64,000 nt of DNA, taken from contig NZ_LT960611.1 in the NCBI RefSeq assembly GCF_900233005.1, positions 2,914,001 to 2,978,000 on the forward strand, read 5' to 3'. This DNA comes from Vibrio tapetis subsp. tapetis. GTDB taxonomy: Bacteria; Pseudomonadota; Gammaproteobacteria; Enterobacterales; Vibrionaceae. The position numbers and the translations under genes were made by a program. The notes under the pieces were generated by a model. It searched no databases. It was not told the DNA's origin and saw only the letters and a program-made list of their open reading frames with translations. This document shows positions 33,167 through 43,211 of the stretch, piece after piece (the first letter of the stretch is position 1; every line of letters begins with the position of its first letter).

Positions 33167-34456
33167 TTAAGTAACTATAAAGTCACTCAAAACTGCCCCT
33201 TCTCTTTTCTCTAGTCTAGACCAATCGACTTGTTGCATTCGAATATCAACCAACAAGTTACCATCTATATCATATTCTTCTCGTTGAATACTCTTCATTT
33301 CAAAGAAAGTACTACGAAAACGGCCTTGAAACTGTGGCGGGATTCGCAAACGATACTGAACCATCTGACTAGCAAGACGTTTCGTCAATGCTTCAAAAAG
33401 TAAATCGAGCCCAATGCCTTCCATCGCCGAAACCCAAACACGCTGAGGAACACCTTCCTCATCATATTCGATTCTCGGTTCTTGGCCTTCCATATTGTCG
33501 ATTTTGTTCATCACAACTAAATATGGAACGTCATTCGCTTCAATTTCTTCTAAAACGATATCGACGGCTTGAATATTCTCACGAAAACGCTCATCACTGG
33601 CATCAACAACATGTAACAAAATGTCAGCTTCTTGCGTTTCTTGTAAGGTGGCCTTAAATGCTGCAACCAAATCATGAGGAAGATGACGAATAAACCCAAC
33701 GGTATCTGCCAATATTGCTAAACCAACATCCGCCAGCTCCAACTTACGTAGGGTCGGGTCTAAGGTTGCAAACAATTGATCCGCAGCATAAACACCAGCG
33801 TCGGTAATACGGTTAAATAACGTCGATTTTCCTGCGTTGGTGTAACCAACAAGTGATATGGTTGGAATTTCCGCTCGGTTACGGGCTCGGCGGCCTTGTT
33901 CTCGCTGTTTCGACACTTTAGCCAAGCGACGAAGAATAGCTTTAATACGATCACGCAATAGACGTCGGTCAGTCTCTAGTTGAGTTTCACCCGGCCCACG
34001 TAAACCAATACCACCTTTTTGTCTCTCAAGGTGAGTCCAACCACGAATTAGCCTAGTCGAGATATGACGTAGTTGCGCCAACTCTACTTGCATTTTACCT
34101 TCATGAGTTCGAGCTCGTTGAGCAAATATATCTAGAATCAAACCAGTACGGTCCAATACACGACATTCAAAAAGCTGTTCTAAGTTACGTTCTTGGGCAG
34201 GAGAGAGGGCGTGATTGAAGATCACGATTTCGGCACCCGTAGTTTTCACTACTTGCGCGATCTCTTGAGCTTTACCCTCTCCAACATAGTATTTCGAGTG
34301 TGGGGCTTGACGACTGCCAGTCACGACTTGCAGTGTCTGCACCCCAGCAGAAGAAACTAGCATTTCACATTCAGCTAGATCTTCCCACTCGCCTTCTTGC
34401 GTGAAGTTGATATGAACAAGTACAGCCTGTTCACCGGCTTCATAACGGTCAAACAA
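33167..34456 (-). CDS. hflX: Ribosome-associated GTPase HflX
   Basis: 429 residues. N-terminal GTP_bdg_N domain (about 1-120), a coiled region, then a TrmE-like G domain with GYTNAGKSTLFN (about residues 204-215), LADTVGFIRHLPHDLV and MNKID. HflX splits and rescues stalled ribosomes after stress. Lies 29 bp downstream of hfq. Confidence 0.96.
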   Translation of the reverse strand: MFDRYEAGEQAVLVHINFTQEGEWEDLAECEMLVSSAGVQTLQVVTGSRQAPHSKYYVGEGKAQEIAQVVKTTGAEIVIFNHALSPAQERNLEQLFECRVLDRTGLILDIFAQRARTHEGKMQVELAQLRHISTRLIRGWTHLERQKGGIGLRGPGETQLETDRRLLRDRIKAILRRLAKVSKQREQGRRARNRAEIPTISLVGYTNAGKSTLFNRITDAGVYAADQLFATLDPTLRKLELADVGLAILADTVGFIRHLPHDLVAAFKATLQETQEADILLHVVDASDERFRENIQAVDIVLEEIEANDVPYLVVMNKIDNMEGQEPRIEYDEEGVPQRVWVSAMEGIGLDLLFEALTKRLASQMVQYRLRIPPQFQGRFRSTFFEMKSIQREEYDIDGNLLVDIRMQQVDWSRLEKREGAVLSDFIVT

Positions 34457-34485
34457 GCATTCAACTCCTTACTAAAGTACTATTA

Positions 34486-34752
34486 TTAATCTTCGGATTT
34501 CTCTTGTGGACGCTCTGATGGAGCGCGTTCTGTTGCACTGTGGTGCGTCACTGCACGAGCAGGAACTACAGTAGAAATCGCATGCTTATACACCATTTGA
34601 TTCACAGTGTTTTTCAGCAGGATCACGAATTGATCGAAAGACTCAATCTGACCTTGAAGTTTGATACCGTTCACAAGGTAGATTGAAACTGGTACACGTT
34701 CACGACGAAGCGCGTTCAAAAACGGGTCTTGTAAAGACTGCCCCTTAGCCAT
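34486..34752 (-). CDS. hfq: RNA chaperone Hfq
   Basis: 88 residues. [48 protein letters not shown] is the Sm fold, and [10 protein letters not shown] is the Sm2 motif. It binds small RNAs and their mRNA targets as a hexamer. The tail is short. A 115-bp gap separates it from miaA, so it may have its own promoter inside or after miaA. Confidence 0.98.
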   Translation of the reverse strand: MAKGQSLQDPFLNALRRERVPVSIYLVNGIKLQGQIESFDQFVILLKNTVNQMVYKHAISTVVPARAVTHHSATERAPSERPQEKSED

Positions 34753-34867
34753 TTTATTTTCCTTATTTGATTGTTGTTTTAGTATTATTTAGCTATTTAG
34801 TGAGCTGTTTCTTGCATCCAAGCTAAATGAAACATGCGCAAAAACGATCGCATTATACACGTGGAAA

Positions 34868-35800
34868 CTAATCGGTTGCTATTGCGTCAGATAGAGTTTT
34901 AACCGCGTGTTCAATGTTTTCGCTATCCAACCAAGTTAAATTATCCCAGCTGCGCAACCAGGTAATTTGTCGCTTGGCCAATTGACGGGTTGCACAGACT
35001 CCGCGAAATACCGCTTCATCCAAACTGCAATTTCCGTCCAAATATTCCCACATCTGCCTATACCCAACACATCGAATAGATGGTAATTCTGGGTGAAGAT
35101 CTGTTCTAGCGTATAACGCCTTCACTTCTTCTTCAAATCCTGCTTCGATCATTTTATCAAAACGTAATTCAATTCGGCGATGGAGCTCAGCCCTTTCCTT
35201 GGGAGCTATTGCAAACTGTTTAACTCTATATGGCAATGGTTCGCCTTTTTGTTGAGTTAACTCAGTTAAAGTTTTACCTGAAATTCTGTAAACTTCCAAT
35301 GCCCTAGACAATCTTTGTGGATCGTTAGGATGGATTCTTTCCGCTGAAACAGGATCAATTGACTTTAATTCATCGTGCATCACCGCCCAACCATGCGTCA
35401 ATGCTTGTTGTTCAATTTGCTCGCGAATTTCGGGGTCTGCCGCAGGTAATGGCGATAAACCCTCAAGTAGCGCTTTGTAATAAAGCATTGTTCCGCCCAC
35501 AAGCATCGGTATTTTGCCATCAGCTACAATCCGATCCATTTCAATTATTGCGTCTCGACGGAAATCAGCAGCCGAATACGCGTCTTTAGGATCTAAAATG
35601 TTAATCAAGCGATGAGGCGCTAATGCCAACTCTTGTTCGTCAGGTTTTGCAGTGCCTATATCCATATCTTTATAGATCAAAGCAGAATCTACGCTAATGA
35701 TCTCGACTGGATATTTTTGTCTTATGCGTATGGCTAGATCCGTTTTACCTGACGCTGTCGGCCCCATTAAAAATAAGGCTAAAGGTTGTTTGTTATTCAT
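34868..35800 (-). CDS. miaA: tRNA dimethylallyltransferase
   Basis: 310 residues. P-loop [12 protein letters not shown] near the start, then [16 protein letters not shown] and [18 protein letters not shown]. It adds the isopentenyl group to A37 in UNN-reading tRNAs. I start at ATG 35800, whose A is shared with the mutL stop (TGATG); the frame extends one codon to a GTG. Confidence 0.97.
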   Translation of the reverse strand: MNNKQPLALFLMGPTASGKTDLAIRIRQKYPVEIISVDSALIYKDMDIGTAKPDEQELALAPHRLINILDPKDAYSAADFRRDAIIEMDRIVADGKIPMLVGGTMLYYKALLEGLSPLPAADPEIREQIEQQALTHGWAVMHDELKSIDPVSAERIHPNDPQRLSRALEVYRISGKTLTELTQQKGEPLPYRVKQFAIAPKERAELHRRIELRFDKMIEAGFEEEVKALYARTDLHPELPSIRCVGYRQMWEYLDGNCSLDEAVFRGVCATRQLAKRQITWLRSWDNLTWLDSENIEHAVKTLSDAIATD

Positions 35801-37854
35801 CACTGATCAAATGCTATCATCGTGGCAGTAAAATCCACTAATTGAACCAACGCAGTATCCTGCAACGGCAGTTCGCCATGCCAAAGGTGTTCAACATCTG
35901 AAAGCAACTGTAATGCTTCAGATTGGGTGTAAACATCTTTAATTGTTGTGATCCTGGTCGCCAGCCAACTAGAAATTATCTGCTCGTTAAAAATTTCACT
36001 ATTACTATTTAAGTAAGATAACAGATCTGGCAGCAACTGTTGTAGATTTTGCTGCCTTAATGGTTGAGGAACAGTCATGACCATAATACTGTCATTTCCT
36101 TTCTCTCTCAGTTGGATGCCAAAACGAGCCAAAAATTCCATACTAGTTTTTGCTCTCATCAAAAGAGCTTTTTCTAGCTTCATAGCAAGTGGCACTAATA
36201 GTGGCTGTGCTTTCAAAGGCTCGCTTCGTACCGACAACTGCCCTAATGTTCGGTACCATTCAGCTCTATATAGATCCAAAAGCACAGGTCCCTGCTCTGA
36301 TTGCAATAAGAGAAAATGGTCACTAACAACGGCTATCGCTTTACCCAGTTTGGTCATTTTAACTAATGTAGGCTCATTTGAGCCATCTTCAACGTCCTGT
36401 ACGGGGTTCGTTGTAGGTGCATCGTTAATTTTGCCCGTTTGTACTGGCGCTACTTTCAAAAGATCAGTGTATGCACGCACTTGTTGCTTGGTAGGTGCTT
36501 CTGGAGCCTTGTGTTTCGGGGCGCCTTTTGTTGTTCTCTGACCTTGATTCTCTTGGCTTTGCCATTTTGGCGGCCTCGCTGAAAAATCATTAGAGGCTGA
36601 CAAATCATGATCGCCATCTACCTGATAATTGAATGAGTTACGAGGTTCCGATATATGATCAGCTTTGTTAGGATAGCTCGGATTATTTGCTATCGTGTTC
36701 AATGCACGCTCAGTTGTTGATTGCAGAGGCTGAGTTGAAGGTGTTTCAGGCGGCAAAGAGTGATCGCCAACATTCCCAACACTAGGCGGATGACTTTCGT
36801 TTAATTCTGACGGTTGAGCATAAGCACTATGACGCACCTGAGCAGGTTCAATATGTTCACTTTGTGCCAATACATCACTCAAGGCTTGATAGATAAAATC
36901 GTGCACTAACCTGGCTTGATGGAAACGAACTTCATGTTTAGCTGGATGAACGTTAACATCAACTTGATGGGGATCGAGCTCTATAAACAGCACAAACGTT
37001 GCAAATTGTTCTGGCCTTAAACTGTTTTCGTAGCTTTGGCGAATAGCATGGTTAATGAGTTTATCTCGCATCATACGGCCATTCACATAGCAATACTGTA
37101 AATCACTTTGTTGACGAGCACCTTCAGGTGTTGTCACCCATCCATGTAATTTTAGCCCCTGATGCTCTAATTCTATCTTGAGCATATGCCGAACAAAGGC
37201 ACTGCCGCAAACAGCTGAAATTCTCGCTTCTGCTTGTTTGTCCGTTTTAGCCGCTCGATACTGGCGGATCATTTTACCGTTATGTCGAATATTAATCGTC
37301 ACATCGAATCGACTAAGCGCAATCCGTTTCAACAATTCATCAATATGAGCAAATTCCGTTTTTTCCGTCCGCAGAAATTTGCGTCTCGCAGGCGTATTAA
37401 AAAACAGATCTAATACTTCTACAGATGTTCCGATTGGATGCGCCGTCGGTTGCAGTTTTACCGCCATGTCTCGGCCTTCGCTATACGCAGACCAAGCTTG
37501 ATCTTGCGTTGCAGGACGAGAAGTCATCGTTAGTCGAGCAACAGAGCTGATACTGGCGAGCGCTTCACCACGAAAACCAAGACTAACGATGGCCTCTAAA
37601 TCATCTAAAGAATGAATCTTAGAGGTCGCGTGCCGGCTAAGCGCTAAGCCCAACTCATCTTTAATAATACCTTTGCCGTTATCTCTAACGCGAATAAGTT
37701 TGCTGCCACCTTTTTCGATATCAATATCAATGCGAGTGGCACCAGAGTCCAAACTATTTTCTACCAACTCCTTAACGACCGATGCGGGGCGTTCAACCAC
37801 CTCGCCCGCGGCAATTTGGTTTGCTAATCTTGCTGGTAAAATTTTTATAGACAT
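35800..37854 (-). CDS. mutL: DNA mismatch repair protein MutL
   Basis: 684 residues. The GHKL ATPase domain ([34 protein letters not shown]) is at residues 1-330, then a long Ser/Pro/Asn-rich linker (about 340-490) and the C-terminal dimerisation domain. There is no DQHAxxE endonuclease motif, as expected in methyl-directed repair species with MutH. Start overlaps the amiB stop (TAATG). Confidence 0.97.
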   Translation of the reverse strand: MSIKILPARLANQIAAGEVVERPASVVKELVENSLDSGATRIDIDIEKGGSKLIRVRDNGKGIIKDELGLALSRHATSKIHSLDDLEAIVSLGFRGEALASISSVARLTMTSRPATQDQAWSAYSEGRDMAVKLQPTAHPIGTSVEVLDLFFNTPARRKFLRTEKTEFAHIDELLKRIALSRFDVTINIRHNGKMIRQYRAAKTDKQAEARISAVCGSAFVRHMLKIELEHQGLKLHGWVTTPEGARQQSDLQYCYVNGRMMRDKLINHAIRQSYENSLRPEQFATFVLFIELDPHQVDVNVHPAKHEVRFHQARLVHDFIYQALSDVLAQSEHIEPAQVRHSAYAQPSELNESHPPSVGNVGDHSLPPETPSTQPLQSTTERALNTIANNPSYPNKADHISEPRNSFNYQVDGDHDLSASNDFSARPPKWQSQENQGQRTTKGAPKHKAPEAPTKQQVRAYTDLLKVAPVQTGKINDAPTTNPVQDVEDGSNEPTLVKMTKLGKAIAVVSDHFLLLQSEQGPVLLDLYRAEWYRTLGQLSVRSEPLKAQPLLVPLAMKLEKALLMRAKTSMEFLARFGIQLREKGNDSIMVMTVPQPLRQQNLQQLLPDLLSYLNSNSEIFNEQIISSWLATRITTIKDVYTQSEALQLLSDVEHLWHGELPLQDTALVQLVDFTATMIAFDQ

Positions 37855-39563
37855 TATTTACTCGGTATTATTAGAATTTGGCCAATCGCTAGCTGATCGG
37901 ACTTAAGGTTATTCACCTTACGGAGTGCTGCATTGGTCACACCATATTTACTTGATATTTCCCCCAAGTACTCACCACGAGCCACTTTATGTTTAACCAG
38001 CGGTTTGTCTTTAACCTTCACTGAAATTTTGAGCTTTTGGCCAACTTTCAACGTCGACGTTTTAAGGTTATTCTGCTTTTGGATACTCGATACAGAAACT
38101 TTATATTTGCTTGCGATCTTTCCTAGGTATTCACCGGATTTAACGGTGTGGGTGATAACTTGAGTCGAAACGGTCGAATTTGAAGTCACGCTGCCATTTG
38201 GAATTATCAGCACCTGACCAACGGCTAAACCGTCTGACTTCAGTTTATTCGCATTTTTAATTGAGTTTGCCGTCACTCCGTATTGAGAGGCAATTTTACC
38301 CAAGTATTCGCCTCGCTTTACTTTGTGCTTTATTTCCTCACCACGGTTGGCTAGTAGCGTCCCTTCTGGTGGGTTTTCCTCAAAGTAATCTACGATAGCT
38401 TTTGCAAGTGCATTGGCTAATTTTTGCTGATGCGAGCGTTGAAATAGCAACTTTTCTTCCGTTGGGTTAGATATAAACCCAGTCTCAACCAGTACTGACG
38501 GAATGTCTGGTGACTTCAATACCGCCAAACTTGCATGAACAGGATCTTTTTTATGTAGCCGTGTGACTTTCCCCATCTCTTTCAAGATATTCGTCGCGAC
38601 TTTGTAGCCTTCTTTTTGGGAATGGCTAAATTTAAGATCCAATAAGGTTTGGCTAACATTTTTGTCATCGCCAACTCGCGACAATACTTCTCCGGCACCG
38701 CCAAGAAGCTCTGATTGCTCTTCGTGCTTTTCTACCCATCGTGCAATTTCACTGTTTGCCCGTCGCATGTTCAAAACAAAGACTGAACCACCTCTAGGTT
38801 GTGGCGAACGGAAGCTATCTGCATGAATAGATACTAACAAATGCGCTTTATTCTTACGGGCTATTTCAGAGCGTTTATTCAGGTTAACGAAGTAGTCACC
38901 TTTTCGGGTCAGGACTGCTTTAATTCCTGGAACTTTATTAAGCTCGGCAGCCAATTTATTCGACACCGTCATGGTCGTATGTTTTTCATATTTACGACTT
39001 GGGCCAATCGAGCCAGGGTCTTCACCACCATGACCTGGGTCAATAGCGACGATGATATCAGCACTTCCTCGTAATGAGGATGCGTGCTTACTTGCTGTGT
39101 CATTCGCTTTTGGCTGTATAACAGGCTTAGGTTTTACCGGACTAACATTACTGTGAGGCAAGTCGATCACTAGACGATGGCCGTACTGGCCTCCGGGAGT
39201 CGGACTTAACTTAAAAAACTTGGCCGTAACATTACTTTTGAGTTCAAATACTAGTCGGTAAGTATTTTTGTTCGGAGGACTGCTCTTTCGAACTTTCTTA
39301 AGTACCGCCGAATCAGGCACATTGATCGGTAACTTTGTATTCAATGTCGTTTGTTTTAGATCGACTACCAGCCTTCCTGGGCTAGAAAGTGTAAAATAGC
39401 TATAATCCGCTTCAGCTTTTAAGTCGATCACCACACGAGTTTCATCTGGCGATGGCCAAACACGGACACCTTCTAATTCATTTGCATAAACTGAAAACGA
39501 ACTAATAAATGCCACCAAAAAACTTAGCCCTACGAAGGCTCTTAATTGCTTATAAATCAACAT
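37854..39563 (-). CDS. amiB: N-acetylmuramoyl-L-alanine amidase AmiB with three LysM repeats
   Basis: 569 residues. A signal peptide (to about residue 27), an AMIN domain (about 30-130) that targets the septum, an Amidase_3 zinc domain (about 170-390; [32 protein letters not shown]) and three C-terminal LysM modules (about 410-455, 470-515, 525-569) each with HxVxxGEYLGxIxSxYxV. It splits septal peptidoglycan to separate daughter cells. It overlaps tsaE by 7 bp. Triplicate LysM is usual in vibrio AmiB. Confidence 0.95.
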   Translation of the reverse strand: MLIYKQLRAFVGLSFLVAFISSFSVYANELEGVRVWPSPDETRVVIDLKAEADYSYFTLSSPGRLVVDLKQTTLNTKLPINVPDSAVLKKVRKSSPPNKNTYRLVFELKSNVTAKFFKLSPTPGGQYGHRLVIDLPHSNVSPVKPKPVIQPKANDTASKHASSLRGSADIIVAIDPGHGGEDPGSIGPSRKYEKHTTMTVSNKLAAELNKVPGIKAVLTRKGDYFVNLNKRSEIARKNKAHLLVSIHADSFRSPQPRGGSVFVLNMRRANSEIARWVEKHEEQSELLGGAGEVLSRVGDDKNVSQTLLDLKFSHSQKEGYKVATNILKEMGKVTRLHKKDPVHASLAVLKSPDIPSVLVETGFISNPTEEKLLFQRSHQQKLANALAKAIVDYFEENPPEGTLLANRGEEIKHKVKRGEYLGKIASQYGVTANSIKNANKLKSDGLAVGQVLIIPNGSVTSNSTVSTQVITHTVKSGEYLGKIASKYKVSVSSIQKQNNLKTSTLKVGQKLKISVKVKDKPLVKHKVARGEYLGEISSKYGVTNAALRKVNNLKSDQLAIGQILIIPSK

Positions 39564-40021
39564 AACTCCAAGCTATTAAGCAAACTCTGTCCATATTCAG
39601 TATTAGCGGTAAGCGTCACTGTGCGTTGTTCACCCATGTATTTCATTTCTAAATCAATATCTGGGCTCGGCAACAGGCCTTCACCCTTTTCTGGCCATTC
39701 AACTAAACAAATCGCATCATCAGTAAAATAATCACGAATGCCCATGAATTCGAGCTCTTCAGGATCAGCAAGACGATAAAGATCGAAATGGTATACTTGC
39801 CATTTCGCCAACTCATAGGGTTCAACAAGTGTATAGGTAGGGCTTTTTACATTGCCATTGTGGCCAAGTGCTCTAACGAAACCACGACTAAAAGTGGTTT
39901 TCCCTGCACCTAAATCACCGTGTAGGTAAATAGTGGTTTGTTGGCAACATGCTTGCGCTAAGTTTGTCCCTAGCAGAACGGTAGCTTGTTCATCTTTTAA
40001 CGTAAATTGTTTCGTGTTCAT
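39557..40021 (-). CDS. tsaE: tRNA t6A modification ATPase TsaE
   Basis: 154 residues. P-loop [13 protein letters not shown], then [11 protein letters not shown] and the [12 protein letters not shown] motif. It drives the TsaB/TsaD complex that makes t6A37 in tRNAs. I use the ATG at 40021; the ATG at 40030 is only 2 bases after its GGA. Promoter region for the whole leftward group lies in the 247-bp gap to queG. The Nnr gene that stands between queG and tsaE in Escherichia coli is not there. Confidence 0.93.
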   Translation of the reverse strand: MNTKQFTLKDEQATVLLGTNLAQACCQQTTIYLHGDLGAGKTTFSRGFVRALGHNGNVKSPTYTLVEPYELAKWQVYHFDLYRLADPEELEFMGIRDYFTDDAICLVEWPEKGEGLLPSPDIDLEMKYMGEQRTVTLTANTEYGQSLLNSLELC

Positions 40022-40268
40022 TAATTGCATGTTCCAAAGTTGCCCATTAAGCCGACTTTAATAAGCCATCGACTATACAAAAATCAATTGATAGCGAATA
40101 GTAAACCGTGTTGGTTTTGAGAGACAAGCGCTTATCTGTTAACAAAAGCCAAAAAATAGAAAACCAACCTCAAATCTGGGTTCAACATCTGATGAATTAG
40201 GTCTAATTTAATAGATCCTGGCTTAAGGATCAGTTAAGATCCTCGCCCAAATTTCGCTCAGTCATATT

Positions 40269-41381
40269 ATGAATTATTCCGAACTCGCAGACAAAATAAA
40301 ACAATGGGGAATCGAACTTGGTTTCCAAGATATTGGCATCTGCGATATTGACCTATCAGAGCATGAAGCTAGCTTACAGCGCTGGTTAGATGCTGGTTAT
40401 CACGGTCAAATGGATTGGATGGCTCGCCATGGAATGATGCGTGCTCGTCCGGCAGAGCTCTTACCTGGTACATTACGAGCCATTAGTGTTCGGATGGACT
40501 ATCTTCCCCCGGAAGCACAATTTGCGTCTAATCTAAAAAATCACAATCAGGGTTATATTAGCCGCTACGCGCTAGGCCGTGATTATCACAAATTGGTCCG
40601 TAATCAGCTAAAAAAATTGGGACAGAAAATCGAGCAAGAAGTCGGCGAATTGGGCTATCGTCCATTTGTAGACTCTGCGCCTATTCTAGAGCGGCCATTA
40701 GCTCAGAAAGCAGGACTAGGTTGGAGTGGTAAACATTCACTCATTATCAACCCTTCTGCCGGTTCTTGGTTTTTTCTCGGAGAACTGCTCGTCGATATAC
40801 CTTTACCTGTTGATACTCCACTGGAAGACCAATGCGGAAAGTGCACGGCTTGTATGACGTCGTGCCCAACGGGTGCCATTGTATCTGAAGGGGTTGTTGA
40901 TGCGAGAAAGTGTATTTCTTACCTTACGATAGAGCTAGATGGCGTCATACCAGAAGAGCTCAGATCACTTATCGGTAATCGAATCTATGGCTGTGATGAT
41001 TGCCAATTGGTTTGCCCGTGGAATAAACACGGACAGATTACTGAGAAAAATGACTTCCACCGTAGATCCATTCTGAATTCACCAGAACTGACCCAGCTTT
41101 TTTCTTGGACTGAAGAAGAGTTCATGAAGAGAATGGAAGGTTCGGCTATTCGTCGTATCGGCCATACTCAATGGTTGCGGAACATCGCTGTCGCCCTAGG
41201 GAATGCTCCTTACTCTCAAAACAATATTGACGCACTTAACACTAGATTATCTATCTCTGACAATTTGGATATTCACATTCAGTGGGCTATTGAACAGCAA
41301 CTTGCTCAAGTTCCTATTAAAGATAGAAAAAAAGAACGGTTAATACGAATTGTCGAGAAAGGCTTGCCAAGAGATGCGTAA
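40269..41381 (+). CDS. queG: Epoxyqueuosine reductase
   Basis: 370 residues. It carries out the last step of queuosine synthesis in tRNA, reducing epoxyqueuosine with a cobalamin and two [4Fe-4S] clusters. Cluster motifs CGKCTACMTSCPTGAI and CDDCQLVCPWN are both visible (about residues 190-205 and 240-250). It is transcribed away from tsaE, and runs into the gene-free DnaA-box region. Confidence 0.96.
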   Translation: MNYSELADKIKQWGIELGFQDIGICDIDLSEHEASLQRWLDAGYHGQMDWMARHGMMRARPAELLPGTLRAISVRMDYLPPEAQFASNLKNHNQGYISRYALGRDYHKLVRNQLKKLGQKIEQEVGELGYRPFVDSAPILERPLAQKAGLGWSGKHSLIINPSAGSWFFLGELLVDIPLPVDTPLEDQCGKCTACMTSCPTGAIVSEGVVDARKCISYLTIELDGVIPEELRSLIGNRIYGCDDCQLVCPWNKHGQITEKNDFHRRSILNSPELTQLFSWTEEEFMKRMEGSAIRRIGHTQWLRNIAVALGNAPYSQNNIDALNTRLSISDNLDIHIQWAIEQQLAQVPIKDRKKERLIRIVEKGLPRDA

Positions 41382-41394
41382 CCTAAGCTGTATA

Positions 41395-41745
41395 TAAGGT
41401 TACCCACAGGCTAGTTACCACAATAATTATGACTTGTTTCGCAAAAAGAGCTGTATGTGGAAAAAATCTGTTTTGGCAGCACACATTACCAAGATTTGAA
41501 AAGTTAAACACAGTTTGAATAAATGATAAGGATCAATAAAAAACCACTTAAAGATCTTTATTTTCACTCTTTAGTACTAAGCAAAATAGAAAAAAATCAA
41601 TATTAAACAGTGCCTTACATTGGAAATAGCCAGTTATTCGACCTTAGACCTACCCAAAAGATCCTCAGAAACCTCAGGATTAATCGACATAAAAACAACT
41701 TATCAACCAAGTTACCCACAACTCAATATTTGTGGATAAGTCTGT
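41395..41745. other. datA-like cluster of DnaA boxes
   Basis: Within 41382-42058, which holds no gene, DnaA boxes cluster: TTACCCACA at 41400-41408, TGTGGAAAA at 41456-41464, TTACCCACA at 41712-41720 and the perfect TGTGGATAA at 41731-41739 (others differ from TTATCCACA by one base). A weaker TTATCAACC adjoins at 41700. GATC sites lie between. The stretch is AT-rich. It occupies the same place between queG and the tRNA-Gly genes as datA in Escherichia coli. Sequence is seen; DnaA titration is inferred. Confidence 0.6.
41731..41739 (-). promoter_or_regulatory. Perfect DnaA box
   Basis: TGTGGATAA, exact complement of TTATCCACA. The inverted box TTACCCACA lies 10 bases to its left, so the two boxes face each other. 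Confidence 0.7.
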
Positions 41746-41842
41746 GAGTTTATTTTCAGGCAGAGGCTAACGAGCCTTGTATCATCAGGGATGAAGGCTT
41801 GGAAAACTAACTGATGACTCAGTGGCAATAGAATTTGTTTTA

Positions 41843-41869
41843 TAAAAACAAAAAATCACCCATAGGGTG
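41843..41869 (-). terminator. Terminator of the tRNA operon
   Basis: Minus strand CACCC-TAT-GGGTG (41857-41869) followed by ATTTTTTGTTTTT. It lies about 190 bp after the last tRNA-Gly and before the DnaA boxes. An AT-rich stem TTTGTTTT/AAAACAAA adjoins. Confidence 0.8.
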
Positions 41870-41988
41870 TGTCATTGAATTATTTTGGGGTAATGCTTCA
41901 CAGCATTGAAAGAGCGGTTGCTTGATCACTCGCGTGTGCGTTTAATCTGGGTGCGGCCTAAGGAGAAGCCATTTTGCTTAACTCCGTA

Positions 41989-42134
41989 TCCGGATGCATC
42001 GTTTAAGACAATGAAACTGAACCATTTTCTTCTTCAGTGCTAAGCACGAGAGAGAATTTGGAGCGATACATCGGGTTCGAACCGATGACCTCAACCTTGG
42101 CAAGGTTGCGCTCTACCAACTGAGCTAGTATCGC
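41989..42134 (-). repeat. 146-bp direct repeat, copy A
   Basis: Tandem-like copy of 42270-42415, with five mismatches, all in the first 40 bases. It holds the whole tRNA-Gly gene and about 70 bp of its 3' flank, and the copies flank the fMet gene. Confidence 0.88.
42059..42134 (-). tRNA. tRNA-Gly (GCC)
   Basis: 76 nt. Acceptor stem GCGATAC/GTATCGC, D arm GCTC AGTTGGTA GAGC, anticodon loop TTGCCAA (anticodon GCC), T arm ATCGG-TTCGAAC-CGAT, discriminator T and encoded CCA. Third gene of the operon in transcription order and the downstream Gly copy. Confidence 0.97.
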
Positions 42135-42192
42135 ATAAGTTAATCGCGGCTATTCTATTGCCTTGGCAATGAACTGGCGCTTAACTGTAATG

Positions 42193-42269
<77 letters not shown>

Positions 42270-42415
42270 TCCGGATGCATTGTTTAAGACAATGAGACTT
42301 TGCCATTTTCTTCTTCAGTGCTAAGCACGAGAGAGAATTTGGAGCGATACATCGGGTTCGAACCGATGACCTCAACCTTGGCAAGGTTGCGCTCTACCAA
42401 CTGAGCTAGTATCGC
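42270..42415 (-). repeat. 146-bp direct repeat, copy B
   Basis: Begins at the base after the tRNA-fMet 5' end and carries the upstream tRNA-Gly. Identical in the tRNA and in the TTCTTCTTCAGTGCTAAGCA flank to copy A. Confidence 0.88.
42340..42415 (-). tRNA. tRNA-Gly (GCC)
   Basis: 76 nt, same sequence as the copy at 42059-42134. First tRNA of the operon, about 50 nt after the expected start of transcription. Confidence 0.97.
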
Positions 42416-42471
42416 ATTTCATCTTAATTTTCGTTAAGAACTGAAAGGCTTTCTGCCGTTCAGGGCTGCGA

Positions 42472-42499
42472 ATTATAAGAGCATTTTTTTGTGATGCAA
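42472..42499 (-). promoter_or_regulatory. tRNA operon promoter
   Basis: Minus strand TTGCAT, 16 bases, TATAAT, then TCGCAGCCC. The GC-rich discriminator after the -10 is the mark of stringently controlled stable RNA promoters. It lies in the 171-bp gap after orn. Confidence 0.85.
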
Positions 42500-42586
42500 G
42501 TCCTTATCTCAAAAAAATGCGTTTTATTTAATTTTTGCTGTATTTTTAGCCAGTTTGGTCAAAGGCTTAGCATAATGACCTACTTA

Positions 42587-43132
42587 CTAAATACTAAAAA
42601 CACTTTTTCGGTAAAATTGAAGCTCGGCGATCGACTCTCGTATATCATCAAGAGCAAGATGAGTTCCTGCTTTAGAGAATTTGGTCAGCTCCTCTGGCTT
42701 CCAGCGACGCACCAATTCCTTAATAGTACTGACATCAATACAGCGGTAATGGAAATACTGATCAAGCTCAGGCATGTGCTTTACAAGAAAACGGCGATCT
42801 TGCCCTACACTATTACCACAGATAGGCGACTTTTCTTTCGGAACCCATTTTTCAAGGAACGCAATAGTTTCCGCAATGGCTTGCTGCTCTGTAATTTGAC
42901 TTTCTCGAACACGTTCAACCAAACCACTTCCTGTATGGGTAGTGGTGCACCACTCATCCATTTTATCCAATTCTTGTTCAGGTTGATGAACTGCGAGTAC
43001 TGGGCCTTCAGCGAGAATGTTTAATTCGCTATCAGTAACAATCGTAGCGATTTCAATGATCTTGTGGGTTTCAGGGTTAAGCCCTGTCATCTCCAAATCG
43101 ATCCAAATTAAGTTTTGATCGCTGAATGACAT
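42587..43132 (-). CDS. orn: Oligoribonuclease
   Basis: 181 residues. DEDDh exonuclease motifs: [29 protein letters not shown] and [11 protein letters not shown]. It degrades di- to pentanucleotides, including pGpG from cyclic-di-GMP turnover. Divergent from rsgA, with the tRNA operon downstream. The start ([15 protein letters not shown]) is the family norm. Confidence 0.97.
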   Translation of the reverse strand: MSFSDQNLIWIDLEMTGLNPETHKIIEIATIVTDSELNILAEGPVLAVHQPEQELDKMDEWCTTTHTGSGLVERVRESQITEQQAIAETIAFLEKWVPKEKSPICGNSVGQDRRFLVKHMPELDQYFHYRCIDVSTIKELVRRWKPEELTKFSKAGTHLALDDIRESIAELQFYRKSVFSI

Positions 43133-43211
43133 AGATGAGTGCCTATTTTGTTGCTAAAAGAGGTATCATACTCCGCAAATTACGAATTCCAACCTTAGAA
43201 GTTGAATATAC

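Noticed and set aside
36077..36541. 154-residue rightward ORF inside mutL
   Set aside because: Shadow of the low-complexity linker and C-terminal domain of mutL.
41382..42058. An origin of replication from the DnaA boxes
   Set aside because: No dnaA, mnmG, mioC, rpmH, parAB or rctB neighbour and no AT-rich 13-mer array; queG and tRNA-Gly context fits a titration locus better.
42491..43024. 177-residue rightward ORF opposite orn
   Set aside because: It is the reverse of the well-supported orn gene and has no recognisable motif; it starts at the tRNA promoter.
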